64,000 nt of DNA from Cyclobacterium marinum DSM 745. Lineage in GTDB: Bacteria; Bacteroidota; Bacteroidia; Cytophagales; Cyclobacteriaceae. A model generated the notes under the pieces. It was given only the letters and a program-made list of their open reading frames with translations. It was not told where the DNA came from and ran no database searches. Below, piece after piece: positions 10,111 to 19,278 of this stretch; position 1 is the first letter of the stretch, and each line of letters starts with the position of its first letter. The translations under genes were made by a program, and so were the position numbers. The stretch lies in contig NC_015914.1 in the NCBI RefSeq assembly GCF_000222485.1, positions 2,046,001 through 2,110,000 on the forward strand, given 5' to 3'.

Positions 10111-12000
10111 TTATTTATCGTTTCCCTTATCAAACTTTACATTAAAATGAGGAACTTGATAATCCTTGGGAAGGTATTTAGCAGGAATAGTACTCATGTT
10201 CCCATCTCTAGCAGCCCTATAATGTGGAGAAAGTATTTCAATATCACTTTCATTGCATGCATCTTGAATATTTTGGTGTAAGCTAGAGTAAATTAGTGCT
10301 TGTTTACTTGCCTCCCGGGTATAAGCGTTAATTTGATAAGCTACATAAAAATCTTCTAGGCTGGTCTGCAAAACATAGGGCTTAGGCTCATCCATAATCA
10401 TATCCGTCCTAGATGCTGCTTCTATTAATACCTGGTGAACCTTGGGCCAAGGGACATCATAGCCGATGGTGACAGTGGTATGAACCACCAATCCCTTATC
10501 CTTTGCCTCAATGCTATAATTTGTCGTATTTTCTGTAAGTACAGATGAATTGGGTATAGTGATCACCTCATTCTTGATTGTCCGCACCCGGGTGACCAGA
10601 AGCGTTTTTTCAATGATATCCCCGGTAACATTGTCAATTTTTATCCGGTCTCCAATTTTAAAAGGTCGCATATAAGTAATCACCAAGCCTGCAACCATAT
10701 TGGCAATAGCCGAAGAAGAACCTAGAGAAAATAAAACGCCTACAAAAACAGATACCCCCTTAAAAATATCAGAATCTGAGCCGGGTAAATGAGGGAAAAT
10801 CAGGATAAACATAAAGGCATACAGCAGAAATTGGACAATGCTAAATGTAGGCATGGCCCAATCCGAATGAAAGCCGGATAAAACGAGTTTCTCAGCTTCT
10901 ATTTCCTGAAATATATATTTTACAAACTTGATTACATACTTCATTACATAATAGGTCACCAAAATGGTGAAGAGATTAGGCAGATAGTTCCATATGGATA
11001 ACAATAAACTTTTAAACGGCGCCCAAACTAAATAAAAGAGGGTGTTGGCCCAATCGCGTGAAAAAGGAAAAATGCTGAAAATGATGGGTAGTGTAATGTA
11101 TAGCAAAAGAAAATACACAAACCATTTCAAAAACTTAATAAAAAAATACAAGATTTGGGTTTCTTGATCCACACTTAGAAAAGTGTAGTCCTTATAAGAC
11201 AAATCCTTTAGCAATTTTTGCTTGTTATTATCAAATTTTAATAGAAGCTTATCATAGCCTTTTGAAATTAAGCCTATCGCAAACCACGCAATCAATACCA
11301 CAAGAATTACCAAACCAATCCTTGACAATAACTTTAACCAACTGTTTTCCTCTCTTCCTTCCTCAATAGACCCTTTTATAATTTGCAAGGAATTTTCAGC
11401 CAATTCCTCTATTGGTTTCCCAGACCAAAGGGCATCGTTTTCCGAAATACTGGCAATAATCAAATCTTTGTAGATAAGGTCATAAGTATCTTCAACTTTG
11501 GATATTCGAATGGAGTCATCAATTAAAAAATCATCCTCATAAAGCTGCTTGATTTTATTTGAAACATTAATTGCCCTCTCCTGTGGAGAAACAGCTCCCA
11601 TCTTTGAATAAATTAAATAAAGTGTATCCTTTTTAAACCCTAAAACCGGGTATCCTTTGGCTGTAGCTCTTAAGGAGTCTATTTGAGCTATTTTATCTGA
11701 AAGTCGCTTTCTTTCATTCTCTTTGATCGCTTCAAGTTGTTGGATCAAATCCATTTTCTGAAGGTTGTCGGTGGTTTTAAGTTCCAAAAGCTGTGCTTCA
11801 AGGGTAGCCTTTTTGAGGGAGTCTACCTTTCTTTCTAATTCCACTGCCGCCAACTTCCTATTAAATTCTTCCATGGCAGCATTGTCAATTGAATCTTTGT
11901 TTTGTGACAAAGTATCAATATTCAAATCTTGGCCTCTGGCATTAACCACTAATAAACTATGCAAAAATAGCAATAGTATGATTTGAGATAATTTCCTCAT
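10111..12000 (-). CDS. MscS-family mechanosensitive channel with long periplasmic coiled coil
   Basis: The protein has 629 residues. A signal peptide (IILLLFLHSLLVVNARG) is followed by a coiled-coil stretch (about 35-110, rich in E, K, L) and a globular periplasmic segment. Several transmembrane helices follow (about 225-245, 285-310, 325-350 and 380-405). The MscS pore and beta domain then follow (SSAIANMVAGLVITYMRPFKIGDR in pieces, then ITIPNSSVL). It should release osmolytes on osmotic downshift. The size and N-terminal extension resemble the larger MscS/YnaI/MscK-like members rather than minimal MscS. A second, minimal MscS homologue lies at 34219-35082. Confidence 0.92.
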   Translation of the reverse strand: MRKLSQIILLLFLHSLLVVNARGQDLNIDTLSQNKDSIDNAAMEEFNRKLAAVELERKVDSLKKATLEAQLLELKTTDNLQKMDLIQQLEAIKENERKRLSDKIAQIDSLRATAKGYPVLGFKKDTLYLIYSKMGAVSPQERAINVSNKIKQLYEDDFLIDDSIRISKVEDTYDLIYKDLIIASISENDALWSGKPIEELAENSLQIIKGSIEEGREENSWLKLLSRIGLVILVVLIAWFAIGLISKGYDKLLLKFDNNKQKLLKDLSYKDYTFLSVDQETQILYFFIKFLKWFVYFLLLYITLPIIFSIFPFSRDWANTLFYLVWAPFKSLLLSIWNYLPNLFTILVTYYVMKYVIKFVKYIFQEIEAEKLVLSGFHSDWAMPTFSIVQFLLYAFMFILIFPHLPGSDSDIFKGVSVFVGVLFSLGSSSAIANMVAGLVITYMRPFKIGDRIKIDNVTGDIIEKTLLVTRVRTIKNEVITIPNSSVLTENTTNYSIEAKDKGLVVHTTVTIGYDVPWPKVHQVLIEAASRTDMIMDEPKPYVLQTSLEDFYVAYQINAYTREASKQALIYSSLHQNIQDACNESDIEILSPHYRAARDGNMSTIPAKYLPKDYQVPHFNVKFDKGNDK

Positions 12001-12044
12001 TGTTGTCTAAATTAGCCCTAAATATAGTTAAAGTCGGTGTAATT

Positions 12045-12052
12045 CAAACCTA
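12045..12052 (-). promoter_or_regulatory. possible -7 box of the MscS-type gene
   Basis: The minus strand reads TAGGTTTG, an exact match to the Bacteroidota -7 consensus TANNTTTG, about 45 bases upstream of the start codon. No TTTG at the expected 19-21 base spacing is seen, so this is tentative. Confidence 0.3.
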
Positions 12053-12242
12053 CATTTTAACAGCCAAGATACAGTAATCAACTTCTTGACGAACTGGGTT
12101 TTAAAACTAATAAGGTGGTTTAAATTTTCCGCGTCCATTTCTATTTTGGTAATAAAGCGAATAAAGTTTAACTTTTCATCCGCCAATTAGCAGAACTATT
12201 CTCAAGATTTCTTGAAGCAAGTTTCCCTAAAATGAAAATTTA

Positions 12243-12743
12243 ATGCCAAGACCTCAATCAAAATACGAGCTCATTAATTCTAGTCAAAATAACTTTGACA
12301 AGCTTATGGGTGAAGTCAATGCTTATCCGGAGAAAAAAAGACATCAAGCGTTTCCCTCTGGCACATTAAACAGGAATATCAGAGATGTTTTGGCGCATCT
12401 TCACCAATGGCACCTATTGATGCTGGAATGGTACAAAATAGGAATGAATGGGGAGAAGCCCTATATGCCCGCCAAGGGCCATACTTGGAAAACACTTCCG
12501 GAACTCAATCGTAAAATTCAAGAAGAAAATAGAAACCTTCCTTTAGAAGAAGCTATTCAATTGGTAAATGACTCTCATAAAAAAATCCATAAAATCATAG
12601 AGAAACATACCCATGAAGAGCTATTTGAAAAAAGAAGATACAAATGGACAGGAACTACTTCCTTGGGAGCTTATTTAATCTCCAATACCTCCAGTCATTA
12701 TGACTGGGCTTTCAAAATAATTAAAAAATCCTTGAAAAATTAA
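12243..12743 (+). CDS. ClbS/DfsB-family four-helix bundle protein
   Basis: This 166-residue soluble protein starts MPRPQSKYELINSSQ and carries the family pattern of an N-terminal helix with LAHLHQWHLLMLEWY, a central GHTWKTLPELNRKI and a C-terminal SSHYDWAFKIIKK. It belongs to the DinB-like superfamily. ClbS in E. coli opens the colibactin cyclopropane and protects the producer, but most family members have no tested role, so only the family is claimed here. The stop overlaps the start of the next gene by one base (TAATG), so the two are co-translated. Confidence 0.85.
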   Translation: MPRPQSKYELINSSQNNFDKLMGEVNAYPEKKRHQAFPSGTLNRNIRDVLAHLHQWHLLMLEWYKIGMNGEKPYMPAKGHTWKTLPELNRKIQEENRNLPLEEAIQLVNDSHKKIHKIIEKHTHEELFEKRRYKWTGTTSLGAYLISNTSSHYDWAFKIIKKSLKN

Positions 12744-13144
12744 TGAAATACGGCTACACAATATTCTACGTAGAAGATGTCCAAAAAACGGTAGCTTTTT
12801 ATGAAAAAGCATTTGGCTTCAAAATAAAATTCATAACTCCTGAAAACGATTATGGAGAACTTATTTCCGGAGAAACAACCTTGTCCTTTGCTTCTCAAGA
12901 ATTGGGAAAAGCAAATTTTGGCAGGGATTTTCAACTGGCCTCTATAAGGGAAAAGGCCTACACGATGGAGATTGCCTTTGTCACCGAAAATATCACCGAG
13001 GATTTTGATAAAGCCATAGAAGCTGGTGCTTTAGAATTCAAGGGTATTGAGGAAAAACCATGGGGGCAAAAGGTTGGTTATCTGAAAGACCACAATGGAA
13101 TTATTATTGAGATTTGCACCCCCATTTCCTATCAGGAATCTTAA
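12743..13144 (+). CDS. VOC (glyoxalase/bleomycin resistance-like) family protein
   Basis: This 133-residue protein has two beta-alpha-beta-beta-beta repeats typical of VOC enzymes: MKYGYTIFYVEDVQKTVAFYEKAFGF at the start (two halves), and PWGQKVGYLKDHNGIIIEICTP at the end, including the metal-ligand Glu near the C-terminus. VOC proteins act as glyoxalases, dioxygenases or drug binders; the substrate here cannot be told. It is translationally coupled (TAATG) to the ClbS/DfsB-like gene, a pairing consistent with small-molecule detoxification. Confidence 0.88.
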   Translation: MKYGYTIFYVEDVQKTVAFYEKAFGFKIKFITPENDYGELISGETTLSFASQELGKANFGRDFQLASIREKAYTMEIAFVTENITEDFDKAIEAGALEFKGIEEKPWGQKVGYLKDHNGIIIEICTPISYQES

Positions 13145-13172
13145 GAGAAAATTTAATTTCAGATTACCAATT

Positions 13173-14972
13173 TCATTCTTCAGGTGCCGGGTCAGGAGCA
13201 AGTTCATAACAGCCTATGGTTGGAAAACTTCGCATTTCATTTCCTTCCAAATCATAAGCTAAATTAATTGTTGGAGAAGCAGCTCCAACCAAAGGTGATC
13301 CATGCGCAGGTCTATAATTGCCTTCGGCCATGTTTACAAAATAAGCAGGCTTTAAAGGACTTGCAGAAGAAATAATTTCACCTCCTCCCATTCCTAATAA
13401 CCTTCCAAATACCGTATTTATTATGGTGGCTTCAGCCCGCCTATCAATTCTACCCGGGACAGTACAATTTCTAATTACAGTACCTGAAGTGTCCGGAAAA
13501 ACCACTATGCCGGGCGAATCCCCCAAATTACACATTTCAATAAGTGTATCAGTGGCCTCTTGGGCTATGGTTAGTCCCCCTTTGGCTCTTGAGGAGTTCA
13601 TCACATCAATGTATCTAAAATAAATTCCAACCGGTTTTTTATCAGTTGGGCCATTGTTTACTGATTGGCAAATAAATCTGGTACATCCATCTATTAAAAT
13701 GTGCTTGTACCCGGAATTTTTTATTCCAAAGCTGGCATCTAGGCCATTGTGAGCCACATGCCTAAAGGGATTCATCGCATCTTGATATCCCTTTAGGTAA
13801 AACCACTCATAGCAATGCGCCTCAGCTCTAATTTGAATACCTAAACTTCTCCTATTGTCCTTGCATTGCAGGTCGGCATACTTTAAGTCTACGAATGGTG
13901 CATTGGCAGCAGATAAGGGAGTTTCTGAATCCATAACCGAGGTATAACAGCGAAAATTCCGACCTTTTATCCCTCCACTTTCAAATTTTATCGCCCTGTA
14001 TTTACTATCATAGGTTTCAATATCTTGAAACAAGGCCTCTATAAAGCCGGAACCCTCTGCGCCCGGATGGTTCTTTACCCAGAAAAACCCATCCTCCCAT
14101 TCCAGACAAGTACTACATTTGAGCCGGATAAACCTATTTCCTCGACCATACATCCCTACCTGATATGGGTACCATTTTCCTTCTCCGTCAAAGTCGGTTT
14201 CTATATCCATTATACAAATATTGTGTGCCACCCCTTCAGGGTTAGTGGTAGAGGTAACTGAGGTTCCATTTAATCTGGCATCACCTACATCACAAAACCG
14301 TTCTGAGGTTTTATTATTACTGCCATCAATAATGGGCCTTGGACCTTTACCCCATGCACCTAAGGTAATATAAGGAGGAAGTTTTCCTCTTATCAGCGGA
14401 TTTTGAACCTTTGTCCAGTCCTCTATCCGCTGCCCTCTTTTCCACAAATAAAACATCCCTGCTTTACCTGTGCTAATGGCAGGATTACTGCCATAAAAAT
14501 TATCTTTCCACCTTCGGTAAGGGTGTTTACGTGTGCCTAGCCCCTTGTCCTTAACCTCATTATCAAAATAAACACAATTCCCAATAGGTATTCTAAAAAC
14601 CTTACAGATGGTATCTTGAAAATACGTATCAAATAATTTGATCCGCACCGTTAGATATCTTGTCTTCTTAAAGAGCAAAGCTTTTTCAATGGATAATTTC
14701 CCTCTCTTCGAAATCGAAAATGCTTGATCAGAATTTCCGGATTTTATTTCAAAACTGTAAGAATTATCGTCAACCTGAGTTGCCCATCTTCTATTAAAAA
14801 ATTTCTGGTGGCTCCACAAAAAATTTACCTTACCCACATGGTCTCCGTTTTCACAATCTTCCGGAAGTATAAAGTATTGGTTATAAACAGGTGCATTGGA
14901 CTCAACTTCAGCAGCCGTTCTTATATCTTCTGTATGCGTTATAGGATGTCTAAATGTGGAATAATCTGTCAT
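13173..14972 (-). CDS. cadherin-like plus parallel beta-helix protein without a visible export signal
   Basis: This protein has 599 residues. Roughly residues 30-130 resemble a cadherin-like beta sandwich (GDHVGKVNFLW, YSFEIKSGN, AFSISKRGKLSIEKALLF). From about 150 on there is a right-handed beta-helix of the pectate-lyase type (RKHPYRRWKDN, PPYITLGAWGKGPRPIIDGS, repeated short strands, LIEMCNLGDSPGIVV, GTVIRNCTVPG). Such proteins are usually secreted and bind or cleave polysaccharides, but this one begins MTDYSTFRHPITHTED with no signal peptide. A stop codon 15 bases upstream in frame rules out extension. No catalytic residues can be assigned. Confidence 0.75.
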   Translation of the reverse strand: MTDYSTFRHPITHTEDIRTAAEVESNAPVYNQYFILPEDCENGDHVGKVNFLWSHQKFFNRRWATQVDDNSYSFEIKSGNSDQAFSISKRGKLSIEKALLFKKTRYLTVRIKLFDTYFQDTICKVFRIPIGNCVYFDNEVKDKGLGTRKHPYRRWKDNFYGSNPAISTGKAGMFYLWKRGQRIEDWTKVQNPLIRGKLPPYITLGAWGKGPRPIIDGSNNKTSERFCDVGDARLNGTSVTSTTNPEGVAHNICIMDIETDFDGEGKWYPYQVGMYGRGNRFIRLKCSTCLEWEDGFFWVKNHPGAEGSGFIEALFQDIETYDSKYRAIKFESGGIKGRNFRCYTSVMDSETPLSAANAPFVDLKYADLQCKDNRRSLGIQIRAEAHCYEWFYLKGYQDAMNPFRHVAHNGLDASFGIKNSGYKHILIDGCTRFICQSVNNGPTDKKPVGIYFRYIDVMNSSRAKGGLTIAQEATDTLIEMCNLGDSPGIVVFPDTSGTVIRNCTVPGRIDRRAEATIINTVFGRLLGMGGGEIISSASPLKPAYFVNMAEGNYRPAHGSPLVGAASPTINLAYDLEGNEMRSFPTIGCYELAPDPAPEE

Positions 14973-15176
14973 AAAACTAATTGCTTACCTTTTCGTCTCC
15001 ATTCAAAGTAAAAAACACTAACACATTTGGGTGAATTGTGTTGGGTAAATAAAAATAACCGCTTTAGGCCTTAGTTTCAAAGATACTAATAAATTATAAT
15101 TGAAGGAACCTTCCTAATTCCTATAGTGAAAAGAGCAGCCCTAGAAATGGATTAAAGAACAACAATTTATTGAAGG

Positions 15177-16322
15177 TTATTCTTTACCCAGCAATCGCCA
15201 CCAATCAGGTTGAGCGACTACCATATTATCCAATACTATTGGCTCGCCAATTCTTGGTGTAATGATATTCATATTCAATTCCTTAGCTTTTTGAGAAACC
15301 CTTTCCACCGGGTCTGTCCAGCTGTGATGAGACAATTTGAAAGCACCCCAATGAATCGGCATGATGGTTTTGGCATTTACATCTTGGCCTGCCATTGCTG
15401 TTTGCTCTGGAAACATATGAACAGTTGGCCACAACTCATTGTATTGCCCACATTCCATCAATGCCAGGTCAAAAGGTCCATATTTTTCACCGATTTCTTT
15501 GAAATGGTCCGCATATCCACTGTCTCCACTAAAGAACAAATTGGCCTTAGGTGATTGGATGATCCAAGAAGACCATAAGGTATGAGCCCTATCCGAAATC
15601 CCTCTTCCTGAAAAATGCTGGGCCGGGGTACAACGGATAGTCAATCCCTCAAAAGTTTCTTCTTGCCACCAGTCCATCTCTACAATATCTTGCTGATCAA
15701 TTCCCCAGGCTTGTAAATGAGCGCCAACACCTAAGGGTGTATAAAATATTTTGACCTTTTCTTTTAACTTTTGGATAGAGCCATAATCTAAATGATCGTA
15801 ATGATCGTGGGTAATAAACACAGCATCAATTGAGGGCAACTTTTCAATGTCAATGGGAAGTTCATTACTAAATCGTTTGTTTCCTAAAAGTGGATGGGGA
15901 GCAGGAACCTCCCCAAACATCGGATCAATAAGAATTGTCTTGCTGTCTATTTGTAATAAAAAAGTAGAGTGACCAAACCAAACCAGCCGGGTATCAGCCC
16001 CGAACCCAACGATACCCAAGGAATCAATTTTTTCTGTTTCAATGTTCCTTCCGGGAACTGAATTTGGGATGGTCTTCATCATTCCGGTAATGGCTTTAAA
16101 CATATCACCAGCACTCATTTCCATTTCAACATCACCATTGTTTACAAATTTTCCCTCTTTAAAATGTTTGGATTTGGCATATTGCTTGTATGCCGCTTCA
16201 GTGGGCTTCCCTCCAAACTCCGGGCTTAAATACATAAACAAAGTTCCTATTGTTACAAGTAGGACAATTACTACGATTAGTATGGTCATCATACTGTATA
16301 TTAATTTTTTAAGTATTTTCAT
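15177..16322 (-). CDS. membrane-anchored MBL-fold metallohydrolase (NAPE-PLD/UlaG-like)
   Basis: This 381-residue protein begins with a hydrophobic anchor (residues 8-32) and then a beta-lactamase-fold domain. The metal motif THDHYDHLDY is clear, with later ligands in CTPAQHFSGRG, FFSGDSGYADHF and IMPIHWGAFKLSHHSW. The family includes phospholipase D-type and lactonase enzymes; MPIHWG with the split metal site is most like the NAPE-PLD/RomA branch. The active site should lie outside the cytoplasmic membrane if the anchor is uncleaved. It stands alone, with gaps on both sides. Confidence 0.88.
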   Translation of the reverse strand: MKILKKLIYSMMTILIVVIVLLVTIGTLFMYLSPEFGGKPTEAAYKQYAKSKHFKEGKFVNNGDVEMEMSAGDMFKAITGMMKTIPNSVPGRNIETEKIDSLGIVGFGADTRLVWFGHSTFLLQIDSKTILIDPMFGEVPAPHPLLGNKRFSNELPIDIEKLPSIDAVFITHDHYDHLDYGSIQKLKEKVKIFYTPLGVGAHLQAWGIDQQDIVEMDWWQEETFEGLTIRCTPAQHFSGRGISDRAHTLWSSWIIQSPKANLFFSGDSGYADHFKEIGEKYGPFDLALMECGQYNELWPTVHMFPEQTAMAGQDVNAKTIMPIHWGAFKLSHHSWTDPVERVSQKAKELNMNIITPRIGEPIVLDNMVVAQPDWWRLLGKE

Positions 16323-16701
16323 TTAAACTGCTAGCTATTGAGCCGTAAATCATTGATTATTTTAAAAAGAAAAGATTTCCTTTCGAGGGTCAGTAAAAAA
16401 CCGGGGTGAAAATTAATTTTAGTTTAATCAAATAACGTTTTACGGTTAGAATTGTATAGATTATTTTTAAAGTTACGATTAAAAACTATCCGGGTTTAGT
16501 TTTTTTCATCAGATAGAATTATAGAAGGTAAGGAAGTTTCTTTATTCTGAAACCTGAAAAAGGTATAATTTTTACCTCACCCTAGGCTTAAGGACCAAAG
16601 CTATTTCTAATTACACTTTGTATTTCTTACCCTTCCGGCTTCTCGCTTTAAAATCCAAGAGGATTTAATTACCTTCGTTTTTTCAATAAAAAAGAATCAA
16701 C
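16323..16701. other. divergent intergenic region, no gene
   Basis: This AT-rich gap lies between the minus-strand MBL gene and the plus-strand DUF3127 gene and must hold both promoters. A TACCTTCG shortly before the DUF3127 gene is one base off the TANNTTTG box. I found no small gene or hairpin with a T run. Confidence 0.4.
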
Positions 16702-17055
16702 ATGGAGATATCAGGAAAAATCATACAAGCCCTAGAAGAACAATCCGGAAATGGTAGAAATGGAACCTGGAGAAAAAGGGACTATATTTTGGAAACCGGG
16801 GGTCAGTATCCAAAGAAAGTTTGTTTAACTGTTTGGGGAGATAAAATAGATCAGTTTAACATTCAGCAAGGGCAAGAATTGACAGCAAGCATTGAAGTAG
16901 AAAGCAGGGAATTTAATGGCCGTTGGTATACCGACGTAAAAATATGGAGAGTCAATAATGCAAGTGCACCCAATGCAGCTCCGGCACCAAAAAATGAAAT
17001 GCCTGATGTTACCACTTTCAATGATGATAGTGAAGGAGACGTATTGCCTTTCTAA
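16702..17055 (+). CDS. DUF3127-family OB-fold-like protein
   Basis: This 117-residue protein begins MEISGKIIQALEEQSG and contains WRKRDYILETGGQYPKKVCLTVWGDKI and WYTDVKIWRV, the signature of DUF3127, followed by a Pro/Ala-rich linker and an acidic tail ending DDSEGDVLPF. The short beta barrel plus an acidic C-terminal tip resembles single-stranded DNA-binding proteins, whose tip recruits partners. That parallel is inference only. It is a single-gene unit with its own terminator. Confidence 0.88.
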   Translation: MEISGKIIQALEEQSGNGRNGTWRKRDYILETGGQYPKKVCLTVWGDKIDQFNIQQGQELTASIEVESREFNGRWYTDVKIWRVNNASAPNAAPAPKNEMPDVTTFNDDSEGDVLPF

Positions 17056-17130
17056 AAAGAAGCCAACCTACATTAACATTCAACACAATACCTCCTTGAT
17101 GATATCTTATCAACAGTAACCGAGGTAAGA

Positions 17131-17167
17131 AAAGTCGGATTCTACCAATTGAATCCGACTTTTTTAT
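17131..17167 (+). terminator. terminator after the DUF3127 gene
   Basis: A 12-base perfect stem (AAAGTCGGATTC) around an 8-base loop is followed by a T run. It lies between two convergent genes, so it may also limit read-through from purEK, although its minus-strand T tract is short. Confidence 0.85.
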
Positions 17168-17181
17168 TTAATCAACGGCTA

Positions 17182-17703
17182 TTACTTCGTTTTCAAAGTA
17201 GCTTTCCAGCCTATTTCTTCTACTCTTTCCGCAGATGCCAATACCTTCTCCGAAAGAGATTGTTTAAATTCCTCTAAATTTTTTGATACTTTATCATCGT
17301 AAGCACCAATGATAGAGGTGGCTAAAATACCGGCATTTTTCCCTCCATCTAATGCCACCGTTGCCACGGGTATTCCTGAAGGCATTTGAAGAATCGATAG
17401 GATGCTGTCCCAACCATCTATGGAATTGGAGGATTTCACTGGCACCCCAATAACAGGTAAGCTTGTAAGAGATGCCACCATTCCGGGCAGATGTGCTGCA
17501 CCACCCGCACCTGCAATGATTACCTTTAAACCTCTCTTTTTAGCCTCCTGAGCATAGTTTATCATTCGAACCGGAGTTCTATGGGCAGATACAATGGTCA
17601 ATTCATAGCCTACTTCCATTTCTTCTAAAAACTTAGCAGCTTCAGACATTATTGGCAGGTCGGATTGGCTGCCCATGATGATACCAACTTTTATTTCAGT
17701 CAT
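17182..17703 (-). CDS. purE: N5-carboxyaminoimidazole ribonucleotide mutase
   Basis: PurE converts N5-CAIR to CAIR in purine synthesis. The 173-residue protein shows the class I motif [13 protein letters not shown] at the N-terminus, [10 protein letters not shown] with the active-site His, [25 protein letters not shown] (in pieces) and [19 protein letters not shown]. The start overlaps the purK stop by four bases, so purK and purE are translationally coupled, in the order purK-purE. Confidence 0.97.
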   Translation of the reverse strand: MTEIKVGIIMGSQSDLPIMSEAAKFLEEMEVGYELTIVSAHRTPVRMINYAQEAKKRGLKVIIAGAGGAAHLPGMVASLTSLPVIGVPVKSSNSIDGWDSILSILQMPSGIPVATVALDGGKNAGILATSIIGAYDDKVSKNLEEFKQSLSEKVLASAERVEEIGWKATLKTK

Positions 17704-18839
17704 GCTTTAATCTTTATAAGTTCTTTTATTCTATCTGCTTTTTCTTTCAATAAGCCGGCATCTTCAGCTAGAAGTGTTACGTGTCCCATTTTTCTGAATG
17801 GCTTGGTAATTTTTTTACCATATAAATGGAGGTAGACTCCCTGTTCTTTAATGGCTTCGTCCATTCCTTCTACAATGGCATCCCCTGTAAATCCATCTTC
17901 TCCCAATAAATTTACCATTGCAGCTGGACATCTCAAACCTGTCTCTCCAAGTGGCATGCCCATCACAGCCCTAAGGTGCTGCTCAAACTGTGAGGTAAAA
18001 TTGGCTTCAATAGTATGGTGCCCACTATTATGCGGGCGAGGAGCAATTTCATTCACTAGCAATTCACCTGATTTGGTCAAAAATAACTCCACCGCTAAAA
18101 GACCAACCATGTCAAGCTTCTGAATGACCTCTTCTGCTAGTGCTCTTGCTTTTGCGTCTACTGTATCACTAATATTGGCAGGTGAAAATAAAAACTCTAC
18201 CAAGTTATGCTCAGGGTGGAAGGCACACTCCACCGAGGGAAAACTTTTAACCTCTCCGGTTTCATTTCTGGACACAATTACTGCTAGCTCCTTGTCAAAA
18301 TCTATTAACTTCTCCAGTAATCCAGGGGCATCAAATGCCTTTTCCAGGTCGCCAGCATTTCGCATTAATTGCACCCCACGACCATCATAGCCCTCCTTTC
18401 CCAACTTATTTACCGCCGGCAAAAACGCTGCCTGTTTCAGCACCTCTTCTTTATTTTCTGTAAGAATAAATGGTGCAGTAGGGATTCCTTGGTCCAAGTA
18501 AAACTGCTTTTGGTTCCTTTTGTCTTGGATGAGGGCAATGATATGTGGTTGAGGAAAAACTTTTACTCCTTCTTTTTCAAGACGGAAAAGAGCTTCAGTG
18601 TTGACATGCTCTATTTCAATTGAAATGACATCACAATCTTTCCCAAATGAATAAACTGCATCATAGTCTTTCAAGTCTCCATTAACAAATTTATTGCTGA
18701 GGAATTTACAGGGGGCATTGGGATCAGGATCCAAAATATGCACCTCAAGGTTATAATTGATAGCAGATTGGATAAGCATCCTTCCCAATTGTCCTCCACC
18801 CAAAATTCCTAGGGTCTTTTGCTGATAGTTTTTCTGCAC
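17700..18839 (-). CDS. purK: 5-(carboxyamino)imidazole ribonucleotide synthase
   Basis: PurK makes N5-CAIR from AIR, bicarbonate and ATP, the step before PurE. This 379-residue ATP-grasp enzyme has the N-terminal [14 protein letters not shown] motif, a central ATP-grasp lid ([10 protein letters not shown]) and [18 protein letters not shown] with the catalytic region. It is the first gene of the purKE unit. Confidence 0.97.
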   Translation of the reverse strand: MQKNYQQKTLGILGGGQLGRMLIQSAINYNLEVHILDPDPNAPCKFLSNKFVNGDLKDYDAVYSFGKDCDVISIEIEHVNTEALFRLEKEGVKVFPQPHIIALIQDKRNQKQFYLDQGIPTAPFILTENKEEVLKQAAFLPAVNKLGKEGYDGRGVQLMRNAGDLEKAFDAPGLLEKLIDFDKELAVIVSRNETGEVKSFPSVECAFHPEHNLVEFLFSPANISDTVDAKARALAEEVIQKLDMVGLLAVELFLTKSGELLVNEIAPRPHNSGHHTIEANFTSQFEQHLRAVMGMPLGETGLRCPAAMVNLLGEDGFTGDAIVEGMDEAIKEQGVYLHLYGKKITKPFRKMGHVTLLAEDAGLLKEKADRIKELIKIKA

Positions 18840-18990
18840 AGTGTGGTATTTTTTTATGAATCATTACAAAATTAAGGAATCTCTACCATTATGTTGCAGG
18901 AATAAGCCATAGCAAGTAAAATTTATCTTAATCGAAAATTTATACTTTTGAACTTAAGCCTAAATGATTGATAAAAAATTAAGTAAAGGC

Positions 18991-19028
18991 AAAAAAAATA
19001 GGGCTACCGCATTCGGTAGCCCTATTTT
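18991..19028 (-). terminator. terminator after the 50-residue membrane protein gene
   Basis: A 14-base perfect stem (AAAATAGGGCTACC) with a 6-base loop is followed on the minus strand by eight Ts. It lies 19 bases past the stop of the small gene at 19047-19199, which supports that gene being real and separately transcribed. Confidence 0.85.
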
Positions 19029-19046
19029 ATATCTAATTTCAGAAGG

Positions 19047-19199
19047 CTAAACTGACCTTCCACCAATAAGACGGAACAAGATGGCAATTACAGCCAAAAC
19101 CAATAAAATATGGATTAAGCCTCCTACACTATATACGAAGGCTCCTAGAATCCATCCTATTACAAGAATAATCGCAATCAAATACAATAAAGAACTCAT
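19047..19199 (-). CDS. lmo0937-type 50-residue membrane protein
   Basis: This short gene is easily missed by length cut-offs. The product starts MSSLLYLIAIILVIGWILG, then GAFVYSVGGLIHILLVLAVIAI (in two pieces), and ends LFRLIGGRSV: two hydrophobic helices with a Gly-rich turn. This matches the lmo0937 family pattern (a helix, a GG-hIHhLLVhAhI segment, a short basic tail) found across many phyla and often induced by stress. Its function is unknown. A strong terminator follows the stop, so it forms its own transcript. Confidence 0.85.
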   Translation of the reverse strand: MSSLLYLIAIILVIGWILGAFVYSVGGLIHILLVLAVIAILFRLIGGRSV

Positions 19200-19278
19200 G
19201 GTTGTTTCGGTTTAATATGGTTGTTTTATTTGATACAACAAGACCAATATTTATGCCAAAGTACAATGGGCCTTTTTA

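Noticed and set aside
18943..18950. Plus-strand TACTTTTG as a promoter
   Set aside because: It fits TANNTTTG, but no well-spaced TTTG precedes it and the only frame behind it is 28 codons running through a terminator stem.
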